The position numbers were made by a program, and so were the translations under genes. Positions 26,101-38,100 of a stretch of 64,000 nt of DNA are shown here, piece by piece. This stretch comes from Dermatemys mawii. Taxonomy: Eukaryota > Chordata > Testudines > Dermatemydidae. A model generated the notes under the pieces. That model searched no databases and was not told the origin of the DNA. It saw only the letters and a list, made by a program, of their open reading frames with translations. The stretch spans positions 59,786,870-59,850,869 of the forward strand of contig ML677326.1 in the NCBI GenBank assembly GCA_007922305.1, written 5' to 3'. Position 1 is the first letter of the stretch; each line of letters begins with the position of its first letter.

Positions 26101-29100
26101 ATTAAAATATACAAAATAAAGGTCCTCAGCTGAAAACTTATAGGGACAATGACTTCAGTAGTGCGAATGACAATTAACACCAGCTGAGAATCTTCCTCAA
26201 AATGTTGAGGGCACCCTTTACCTGGGATGGACACTTTTTTTGAGTAGAGTCAAAATCTAAGTAAATTAGTTTAGCAGGGGATGGGGTAGTTGAGGGTTTT
26301 TTTTATTTCTTTAAATACTTCACAAGAGAGAGTTTATAAATGCTAGCTGCAAGATGAAAATGCTTAACAAAAATGAGTCAATGAATCCATCTGAGTGTAG
26401 GACTTGCAGGATGAGCAGACTTTAAATTAGACAAATCTGGAATGTGACGAGCACAGACAATGTAAAGGATAGGGAAAGGAAGGATTTAATATTAAAGCAA
26501 ATTAAAATGAGAGTTGTACCTAATGTTTGAAATAGAGACTACTGTAGGAAATGATGGAAGGATTGCTGTGCACAGAATTGGAAGCATATGGTGAGAAGCA
26601 ACGCAAAGGGAGGGGATTTTGAAGGAGGAGAGCACAGAAAAAGCAATCTCATTCCATATATAGGTAACAGCATGAAAACAGACATCAGTGAAAGAGGATG
26701 ACAAAGGAAAGAGCACGGGCAGATGATACAGTTTTTACAAAATAAAATAGTGTGTTTCAAATATTGTTAATAGTACAAATCAACCCATCATTTTTACATA
26801 TTAGTTATAACAGAAGCTTTGAATTTTTATTTAGTCGTCTTAAGTGTTTGCCACACCTTACATGACAACACATACAGACAATAAGTGCATGTCTACGAAG
26901 TGTTGCCATGGAGAAAACTGGGACGTCAGACAGACAAGCAGCCTAAGTAAAAATGTAAGCTATATAGTTTCACCCTGCCTGTAAATGCTGCATATAAGGT
27001 ATGTATTGGTTTGTAGGGGGTTACTGTCCAAAAACCACTAAAATTTGTTTTGGTTTGTTTTTTTCAGGGGTGGGTGGGTGAGTGCTTGAATGCACACAAA
27101 CAATATTTATGTGTGTGTATTTATAGAAATACTTCAGGTTAACGGATTTTCATGAAAAAAGTTAGCACAGAACACATGGTATTTACATGATTGGCACCAT
27201 ACTCTGCAAGAGGAGACTGGAGTGGGTGAAGGTTACTGTCATGTAGATCCCAAATGAGAAAATATTAAACTCCTGAAAGGATATCACTGTCATTTTGTGA
27301 AATCACTAACAGGGGAAGGGGATGAGGGGACTCCTAGAAATTAAAGCAGTATGTTCGAGTCAAGCACAAGGAATTCTTCCAGTGAATATATTAGGGCTTG
27401 TGGAAATTGTTGCAGTGACAACAAAGGTGCTTTTATCCACAATACTAGCAGTTTTCTCAATCTGGCCCACCATTCTGGATGCAGGACTGAACCATGAGGA
27501 ACTTGACAAGAACGAGAACCAGTTGCCCATCACAACAGGCCCAGTCTGATAAAAATGCACAAGTCAGCCACTCCACCAGTCCCCTCCTTGTATCTTAAGG
27601 TATGTCTACACTGCAGTTAAACACCTGCAGCTGGCGTGTGTCAGCTGGCTTGGGTTCACGGGGCTTGGGCTATCTGGGGCTGTTTAACTGCTAGCTCCTC
27701 CCCCTTACCGACAGCTCCAAAGATCAATTCCTTCCCCTCCCTCCCAGCTCTTCTTGTTCACTGTGATCAGCTGTTTCACAGCATGCAGGAGGTGCTGGGG
27801 AGAGACGGGAGGGAGCGCACTCAGGGAAGCGGGGCAGAACTGGGCAGAAAGAGGCGAGGCAGGGGTTTGAGAGAAGGGGTGGGGCGGGGACTGAGCATCC
27901 CAGTAGCAAGCAGGAAGCCGGCATCTGTGGTACATGTGTGAGAGAGAGCACATATGTGGAAGTGGGTCAGATCACTGTAGAACATGGCAGATTCTCTGAA
28001 ACCAACTTTCCTATCTGCCTTGTATTAAAAAGTCTCCATCAGCCTTTGCTCCTAATGAGAATGAGGCAATTGCTTTGTAGTTTTTGCATTGTGTGTAAAG
28101 GTAGCCCCCAGTGCAAGGGTGGGCAAACTGCGGCTCGCGAGCTGTTTGTATCCGGCCCGCAGGCTCCTGCCGGGGGAGCGGGACCAGTGGTCCTGCTCTC
28201 CTGGGCAGGGCGCTCTGAGAGCGCCCCGGGAGAGCGGGGCCAGCTGTTGGCCAGGTGCGCCGCCTGGGACAGCGGATCCGCGGCCAGCCGGGCGCACCGC
28301 CCTGAGAACGGGGCTGGCGCGCCCCAGACAGCAGGCTCGCGGCTGGCAAGGCGCGCCGCCCTGAGAGCGGGGCTGGCGCGCCACCCGGGACAGCGGACTG
28401 CAACCGGATGCCGCCCAGAGCCTGGGACAGCGGGCCCACGGCCAGCACCGCGCCCCACTCTCCCAGCCCAGGGTGCCAGGCCGACCACGGCAAGCCGCGG
28501 GGCCCGTGCTCCTGAGCCGGGGCCGAGCGAAGCAGACTGTGGAGCCCCTAGCTTCCAGCCCGAGGGCCAGGCGGAACACTGCGAGCCACGGGGCCCGGCG
28601 CCCGGCTCAGCAGGTGGGGGGGGAGTGGTTAAGGTAGGTGGGGGGACTTAGGTGGGGGGGTGGTTAGGGTAGGTAGGAGAGTCATTGGCAGGGTGGGGGG
28701 TCTCGGGAGGGGGCAGTCAGGAAACAGAAAGCAGGAGGCTAGATGGGGATGTGGTCCTGGGGGGGGGGCAGTTAGAGTGGGGGGGTCTCCGAAGGGGGTG
28801 ATCAGGGGCATTGGATGGGTCAGGGGTTCTGAAGGGGGCAGTCCAGGAGCAGGAAGTGGGTGGGGGTCGGATATGGGGCAGGGCCTTCGGCCCTCTGCAC
28901 AGTTTTGAACCCCACTGTGGCCCTCAAGCCAAAAAGTTTGCCCACTCCTGCTCTTGTGAAAGGAAGATCGAAACATGACAGGACTAGGAAACTGACAAAG
29001 CGAGTACCTATATAAAACAGAATGGAGTCAGGAAGGTGTCTGGAATACACTCATATAGCTACTTAATAAAACTAGTCTTCTTTTCTCCAAATCTTTGAAC

Positions 29101-32100
29101 AAATATTTGAGGCTGCTTATGAATAAAACTACCTAAAGTTTCTCTAATTTTGTGGATGTGCACCCATAGCTAATCAGTCGTGAATGTAAGGATCCAAGGC
29201 TCTACTTCCCAGGCCTGTAAAGCTACCAGGAAACGGACATCTCCAGGCTGCCATCCAGCAGCAGTTATAACCTACTTGCACTCCAATTTCTATGACCCGC
29301 TGTGGACACAGGCCATGAGATGTTCTACCTCAAGGGTTTAACTGTCAGCAGTCCCAGGACTTCTAATTGGCTCCCTGCCCTATATAAAACAAGTGGGCAT
29401 TTCAAAAAAAACTGTCCAAGCAACAGTGTGGATCTTCTGTAGCTGACAAAACTGTTCCTACTCTTGAATTCCTAGCTTGATTTGGACTTCACCTCCTGAC
29501 TCAGACCCTGAAACCTGACTTAAATTCTGACCCTTGGTACTGACCCTGTCCTGAACCTATGAGCTCTGTGGCTACTTTAGCGTCAGGTTTGGCCCTGCTC
29601 TCGCCCTTGGCCCTGACTGCCCTTGTTCAGATCCTGACAATGAATTTAAAGCTGTTTCCCATTTTTTCTTTCTTTTTTTTCCTCCATTTTCTTGGGTGCG
29701 AGTACTCATCTTATAATTAACCACAGTCTATGAAATTATCTGCTGCACTATGAGTACTCAAACAGCACTTGTAGATCTTAATATTCTTCCATTATGTCCA
29801 CTATGCTAACAAGACCATTCAAGGCGAGAGCTTGTTGGAAAATTTTCAACAAAATTCAGTTTCATCAGAAAATGCCAGTTTGCTAGACCAAAATGTTTTG
29901 TTGAAACACAGGCGGGTTTCCACTGACACTCTGGCTGGACTAGAGTCTGTTAGGCTCCCTGATCTGAGGCAGGCAGCCTCGCAGTTCCTAGACTCCCAGC
30001 TACAGCCAAGTCTCTGGGGTCTGCTACGCACTCATTACACACACCATTGCAAGCAGCTTCCCAGCCCCTTTAGCCCCATCCAGAGGCTGAGACTCTCAGT
30101 GCTGGCTGGACCCCTCACTCAAAGTCAAGTCTCAAGACAGCCCCAAGAGCCCCAGATGACACTGGGATTCTTTGGGATGCCTAGGCGCCTCCATCCACAG
30201 CAAGGAGCCAGGGCTCCCAGCTATGCCAGGCTTTCTGCTGGGAGTAGCTGGGAGCCAAGAAATTTACTGAGACTTTCAGTCAGAACCTGACAGAACAAGG
30301 AGTAATGGTCTCAAGTTGCAGTGGGGAAGGTTTAGGTTGGATATTAGGAAAAACTTTTTCACCAGGAGGGTGGTGAAGCACTGGAATGGGTTACCTAAGG
30401 AGACGGTGGAATCTCCTTCCTTAGAGGTTTTTAAGGTCAGGGTTGACAAAAACCTGGCTGGGATGATTTAGTTGGGGATTGGTCCTGCTTGAGCAGGGGG
30501 TTGAACTAGATGACCTCCTGAGGTCCGTTCCAACCCTGATATTCTATGATTCTATGAAACTGAGTTGTGTTCCAATGCACAATTAACCCCAAATGTTTTT
30601 TAAAAAGCCTCCCAATCTGAAATTCACAAGTTTTGGCCAGCCCTACTGAAGACGACATAAACAGTGTACTGCCTCGACTATTATGTGGTCATGAAAGACA
30701 ATGCTGCTCACAAAAGGCCTATCTATATTTTGCAAACCTTCAGCTGTGAAGTTCCACTCTCTGGCAAATTACCTGAACCATGAAATTCTGTCTGACAGCA
30801 GAACAAAATAATGATTATTTCTAGTACAGGAGACACTGAAGGTGGCAATAAATCCCCCTTCCTTTTCAACGCATGTCAGCCACACAATCTTTGTGACACA
30901 GAACTATATGCCCATGAAGATAAAGCCAACCCATATTGATATCACTTCAATAGTGGACCCAGTGTCATACCCTGCAGGTGAAACTTTACTCCTAAAGTAA
31001 TACCAAACTCTTCATATACCCTGAAGGTATGCAGATGTTGTCCAGGAGGACCCATCTAGATATTTGCCTAGTTTACAACAGGCTACCTAACAGCACTAGC
31101 ACAGGCAGTACAAACTAAAAAATTTCATAGAGACAGTGACTCGTTTATACTGCTCTATACAGGCATGTCACTTCTTACGCTGATTCAACTTACACGATTT
31201 CCGCTTTACGCGGTCTGCAAAAACAAAAAAAAAGGAGAAAAAAAATATTTTAACTTCCTGCAGGGGGTGCAATTTTGCCTCCCATTGAAGTCAGTGGGTT
31301 CTGGCTATATGCAGTTTCTGCTTTACGCGGTAACCGCAGAATGGAACCCTCACACAAGATGCGACACGCCTGTATACTGAAATGCAAGTACAATATTTAT
31401 ATTCCAATCGATTTATTTTTAATTGTATCGTAAAAATGAGAAAGTAAGCAATTTTTCAGCGACGGTGTGCTGTGATACTTCTGATATTATATTTTTAGAA
31501 TACTTTTGTATTTTTGACTGATTTTGTAAGCGTGTAGTTTTTAAGTGAGGTGAAACTTGGGGGTATGCAAGACAAAGACTCCTGAAAAGGGTACAGTCGT
31601 CTGCAGAGGATGAGAACCACTGACTTCTAGCATTATTCCGGTTCCATGTCTCACTGCCTGGAGGACCCACTCACGATAGAAGTCCATCACTACAGAATTG
31701 GAACTGAAAGGCATTCTGCCTGCACTATAATACAGAGAGGCTCAAAGATGACACTTTATGCAGTTCGGAAGAATCAGCACTTACTAGTATCAAGAGACAA
31801 AAGCATTTCATAAACGTCTCTAAGACATTTTATGCAGTGTAGTCACTTCGACACATCAGCCAGAAAATACTTACCAGTGTTTGTTGCCTTGGGAACAAGC
31901 CTTTGTTGAATTATGTTAGTTTAATTAGGTCAGTCTATTGCTACATCTTCCTCTGCTAGCTGTAGAAGGTGTTCCTGTGCTTGGAGTGCTACAACGACCT
32001 CTCATTATTGCAATATTAAAGGTGCCAGGCAGATAAATTACTGGTTTACAGAAGCTGGGTTGTCTCCTGCACTCCGACACATGTAGCAGTGTTTCCTATA

Positions 32101-35100
32101 CCAGGAACAGCACAGAGATGCACATGCAACCTTTAAGAGGTGCCTAAGGCTTTGACGACAGGATAAAGGTTTCCTGGTAACACTATACAATCCTCCCTGT
32201 TTATTCCCAGTATAAAAGTCTATTTTCTTGGTTTAGTTTAAACCTGTTTCCAAACAACAATTAATAATTAGAAAGTGAGGAAATTCAGTCAGAATTCCAC
32301 AAATATCCTTAACTCAGCCATAAAACCCTACCTCTGCATGTGGTTCCACAGGAAGTGTGGTTTCAGTAACACTTAAGGCACATACTCTGGAAACAAAACC
32401 AAATTAAACCCAAGTGAGGTGTGTAGTTGTAATCTGGTTATTGTTACTCTAGTTGGTACCATCACTTCCAGCCTGTGATGGGGCAGACGACTGTACCTGT
32501 AGTGTTAAGAGAGGAGAGGGGAATTAAAAAGGCAGTGGCCCAGCTCAATTTGGGGTTGACGAGGAAAGAGTGCAGAGCTCTACTCCTCTTGGTAAGGGAA
32601 GCCTGGTTTCAAGCAAGAGTCTGAGAGACCTTACTGCATAGATGAACTTCCAATCAGATGAGACAACCAGCCCAGAAAGACAAATTAAAAGGACTGGTTG
32701 CATGAAGAGAGATCCTGGGCAGGGTGGCCCTGTCAAAGACTTAGAATCATAGAAGATTAAGGTTGGAAGAGACCTCAGAAGGTCATCTAGTCCAGTCCTC
32801 ATTCCAGTGCATTGGAACTTCTCAGACTACCCTCATTTTGAGTTTGTAATATTCCTTTGTCTTTTGGACTCTAATACTCTGGAAGAGGTGGAATTAAATT
32901 GTGACCTGCCTGAAGGATTACTATTGTCTTACAACCCTAATAATACTTAAATATAGTAGTTCATGAAAAACAGATTAACTGTCCTGGTCATCTCTAACCA
33001 TACATTTAATAGATAAAACATGCAGTAGCAGAGAATTTCCCAAAGCCGTTCTAATAATATATATTGACATTTAAAATGCCAACAAGCAGACCTTTAAAGC
33101 ACTAAGCTGCCCTAAAAAAGAGCTCCCGGCTTGAGGAAGAGATTTGTTCCCAGAGGAGAGAGGCTGTCATGCCAGGAGATCAGATTACCATGGTACAAAG
33201 GAGCTCCAGCAATAGGGACAATCAGAACTCTTCACCAAATGTTCTATGCTGCCAGCACCAGGCAAACTCTATGCCTCTCAACTTTAGCCCCACGTGGGGT
33301 GGGAGGGGACACCCATAAAACAGCAGGAAAAGAGATGCAGGGACCACATCTAGAGACGAGTTATTCAGGCTCTATTCTCATTCAGTCTTTCCCTCCTTTT
33401 GCAAGGCTATAAAATATGCCAGCTACCTGGGTGTTTTCTGTCTTCTGGATACTTGTACCAAGAAACAGAATTCAAACCAAACTCACTGTCAATGTCAACT
33501 TGCAATAGATTCAGATCAGGTGAAAAGCTCCATGCCAATCACCAGTCGTGTGAATCAGAATCATTTTAAAAAGTATTTTCGTAAATAGATTGATAGTGTA
33601 AGTAAAAGTTCTGAAAATGACAGATTCTGGCAGAATTGGGCATTATGTTCAAGTTTTATGCAATGACCTTACATTTTAGTTAATCCTGTTTACTTAATCC
33701 TGTCTCTGTGCAAGGGCATTGACAAAATGACCTCTTTGGGTCCCCTCCAATCCTACAATTCAGTACCTTGACTTTCTAATAAATCAAGTTGTCTAATTTA
33801 ATTTTACATTATCCCTGTTTTAAAGCTTCTTTAAGCTTCCAACCAATATTATTCTACACATTAACAGTCTCACTATTAGGAAATAATGCATGCTATTCAG
33901 CCTAGTTATCTTTGTTTTAAATTCATCTTATTAATTACTCCTAGTTTTAAACATACCAAGAAAGGTTCCAAATTCCATCTTCCCCACTTCCCTGAATTTC
34001 AGACTCAAAATAATTATTTTTAAAAACACAAAAGTATTCTCCCTTTCCTCACATTGGATAACATCAGTAAAAATTAACTCACTTTTCCTTTTTTTCCTGT
34101 TTGTGTGCTTCTCTTGTCAGCTGAGCAGCCTTTCTGCTGTAAGGATGGATGACTTTTTTCTCTTGCCCTCCTCCTCTGCCCTTTGGTACTTTTGGCTGAA
34201 ATGAAACAGCACAAGAAATAAAATGAGACACTTCAGTTCCTTTCACAAAGTGTCTCATAAGCTATTGCAACCAAAGCACTGTAACCCTGCTCAAAGGGAT
34301 GCCAGCAGCACCTTATCAAACAGATTTACTCAAAAAAGAGCATGCATTACACCTCAGAAGGTCTAAAATTCTTATAGTGGGTATAGCGGGGTGGTTACCC
34401 GCTCCAGCCCTGAAAGGGTTAAAAGCCAGCCCTTGGAGAGGGCAGGGGCTGAGAGTAAGGGCTGGACTGATTGGGCCACGCACAATCAGGCCACCCCTAG
34501 CCCTGTTATAAGGTCTCAGGGAGGAGCTAGGGCAGACATTCTTCCTCTAGCATTAGAGGGAGAAGGACCTGGCTGCCAAAAGGAGCAAAGGGTAGTGAGG
34601 GTGGAGCAGGGCTGCAGAAGGGACAGGCTGAGCCGGGAGAGCTCAGGCCTGGCGACCTCCCAGGCTGTGGCCTGATACAAAGGCCTGAAAGGGTAGTAGG
34701 CTGCAGGGAAAGGCAGCAGGTCCAACCCCGCCTTGCCTATGATGAGTGGCTGTTATATTGCAGTCTGCCCCTGGGAGCAGGGGCTTGATGCTGACTGGCA
34801 GTAGCCATGGCCTCAGGCAAGGTGGGGATAGGGGGTTGGAGGGTTCACTGGGGAGGGTATATCCGGAAAGAGTGTGGGGATGTTGCCAGGGGGCAGCACC
34901 CCAGATAAAAGAGCACCAGGGTCCAGGTGGAACACCGGGGCCAGCGAGAGCAAGACACTGGCCTGCAGAGGGCCCTCTGAAGCTGGAAAGAGCCAATTCC
35001 CAGATGGCCAGCAGGAGGCACCACAAGGATGAGTCATCATGCCATTACAGTGGCTTAGGTGGGCTTGTGTAAGTTACATTCATGCCACTCCCTGTGTTAC

Positions 35101-38100
35101 TGAGAATAATAAAATGCAGGCTCCTGAATTCGGATTCAAACATAGCACATGCAATATGAAAATCAGGCATACAAACTCTGAAGGCTGAAGCAAAGCATGT
35201 GGTTATAACACACACCAACTCTAAACTAAAAAAAGATACAAAGTTGTTACAGGCTGTTGCTCTTCTGCTAACAGAAAGTACCTTCCTTCTTACAGAGCTC
35301 AGTGGTAAGGAAACTTAAAATTACCTCTCCTAACAAGGATGCAATTTCCAATATATCCTTACATAAACTTTTCCCAACTGGTGGCTCCATTTAAACCCTT
35401 GTCAGGAACCCATCTAATTTGCACAGAAGGAACCAGATTGCAGCTGCCACCCACAGAGACTACGGTCCCAAAATACAATGCTTCATCTTGGTGGAGCAAC
35501 AGAAATCCAGTGGTCACTTCTGCACTAAAGGACTTCTACAAATAGAGAAAGTTATAGCTTTCTACGTCAGTGACTCAAGTGCATTTGTATATGTTCTAAA
35601 GAAAAATGTCTAAGCAAACATTTGGGTTACAGGAAGGAGCTCTTTTTAAGAAGGAATGCATCGCAAGTCTCATCCCCACACCACTCCATTTCTCAGTTCT
35701 CAATCTGAAACAAGAAACTTCTCAAGAAGATACAAATAGGAATACAGCTGTAAAAATCTACTTACTACTAACCAGACTCAGGTTTCAGTTGTGGCTAGTT
35801 CTTTTCCCAGTAGTTCCTGTTATTTATATTTTTGTTACAAAGTTTGAAGGTTGCCCCAAAAAATTAATGGAAAAACTACTAAGAAGTTGGACATTGAGGA
35901 ATACAGAGGGAAGAAAACAAGAGTAAGCTTGGTCATAAAGTAGCGATCCTGCACTAGTGTTCACAAGTTTATTACTGTGATGATTTAAATTTGCAGATCT
36001 AGAAAAGTGCTTCCTCTAGCACTTTCTTGAGAAGACACCCTGAAGCTCCACTAGTTTAACAAAGGTATTAATAGCTAACTATTGTTGCTCATATGACTTC
36101 AGCCCAATTACATGCCTGTTAGTTTTTCATTCTCCCTGTTTGGTACATGTTTTCTACAAATAGGGAAGACCTCTAGCTGCAATCCAGTTGATGTTCATTT
36201 AACTTTTGTTTGTTTATAGTTCTAGGACAGAATAATTTTCTGTCCTGCTGACTTGACATAGAAAAGGGGAAAAAAACATTAATTACTTAAGCATTTAACA
36301 GAACACTGATCCTATTCCAACTTCTGCAACAAGTTTCAAAATGCCTTTTTTGATAACAGAATAGCCTAGAAAATGGCCTGGTTAAAGAACCTGCAATGAT
36401 GTCTCAAAGAGATTTTGAAGTACACTCTGCGGTACAACAACTGATTTTATTCACGGCTAGAATTAAAAAGTTTGGGGTTTTTTAGTGGAAAAAACAAAAT
36501 TTGCAAATTGAAACGTATCAGTGGACACCATTAAATATGGCAATGTAGAATTATTACACTAGTTTCCCTACTCTCTACATTTTTAGTAGGAAAATCAAAT
36601 ACACCTGCTAAATTTGCACAAGCCAAACTGCAGATAAAACTTTGAAGGCAGGCATTGAGGCTATTTTGAATATTTGGCCTTGAAAGCTAGAAGACCTATT
36701 CTGAGGAATTTCTCATAAGCATGTAAAGTAGATTATTATCTTGACTTTAGTACAGCTTTTGATACTGTCTCAAATGACCTTCTTATAAACACACTAGGGA
36801 AATGCAACCTAGATGGAGCTACTATAAGGTGTGTGCAAAACCAGTTGGAAACCCATTCCCAGAGTGTAGTTATCAGTGGTTCACAGTGATGCTGTAAGTT
36901 GGGTCCCACAGGGATCAGTTCTGGATCCAGTTCTGTTCAATATCTTCTTGATTTAGATAATGGCACAGAGAATACACTTACAAAGTTTGCAGATGATACA
37001 AAGCAGGGAAGGGTTGCAAGTGCTTTGGAGAATAGGATTAAAATTCAAAATGATCCGGACAAACTGGAGAAATGGTTTGAAGTGAATAGGATGAAATTCA
37101 ATCAGGACAAATGCAAAGTACTCAAGTTAACGAACAATCAGTTGCACACATACAAAATGGGAAATGACGGCTTATGAAGGAGTACTGCAGAAAGGGGTCT
37201 GGGGGTCATAATGGACCATAAGCTAAATATGAGTCAACAGTGTAACACTGTTGCAAAAAAAAAACCCAAAAAACAAAAAAGTAAACATCATTCTGGGCTG
37301 TATTAACAGGAGTGTGGTAAGCAAGAAAAGTAGTAATTACTTCACTCTACTCCCTGTTGATTAGGATTCAGCTGGAATACTGTGCTCAGTTCTGGGCGCC
37401 ACATTTTAGCAAAAATGTGGACAAATTGGAGAAAGTCCTGAGAAGAACGGCAAAAATGATTGAAGATCTAGAAAACGTGACCTATGAGGAAAAATTGAAA
37501 AAAAATGGGGTTTGTCTAGTCTGGAAAACAGAAGATTGAGAGGGGAGATGATAAGTTTTCAAGTATGTAAAAGATTGCTACAAGGAGAAAGAAGAAAATT
37601 TGTTTTTCTTAACCTCCAGGGATAGGACAAGAAGCACTGGGCTTAAATTGCAGCAAGGGAGGTTTAGGATGAACATTAGGAAAAACTTCCTGTCAGGGTG
37701 GTTAAGCACTGGAATAAATTGCGTAGGGAGGTTGTGGAATCTCCATCATTTTAAGAGCAGGTTAGACTTCCATACTATCAGGAATTGCCTAGATAATATA
37801 GTCTTGCCATGAGTGCAGGGGACTGGACTAGATGATCTCTCGAGGTTCCTTTCGGTCCTATGATTCTATGACAAACCATTTGGACTGCTTACATTAGGCA
37901 TGTAGAAAAACTCCACAGAATAGAAAGTAAGACTTATACCAAAACTTTACTCCTTTTTCTGTAATAGAAATTGTTGCACATATATTTTTAATTATTACTA
38001 AAGGAATAAAGATTTGAAAAGAATATAGTCCAAGGGTATACCCAAGTTATGCTATAAATTTATTAGTTTTCACATACTGTGGTATGTTGAGGTAAAAGAT

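Noticed and set aside
27322..27549. 75-codon plus-strand frame and its 66-codon antisense partner
   Set aside because: No splice signals, domain or codon pattern that I recognise. It lies in TMA16 intron 2.
27938..28651. 237-codon open frame and several overlapping minus-strand frames
   Set aside because: Most of the frame lies within a hAT non-autonomous element (28114-28950) with a tandemly repeated GC-rich interior.
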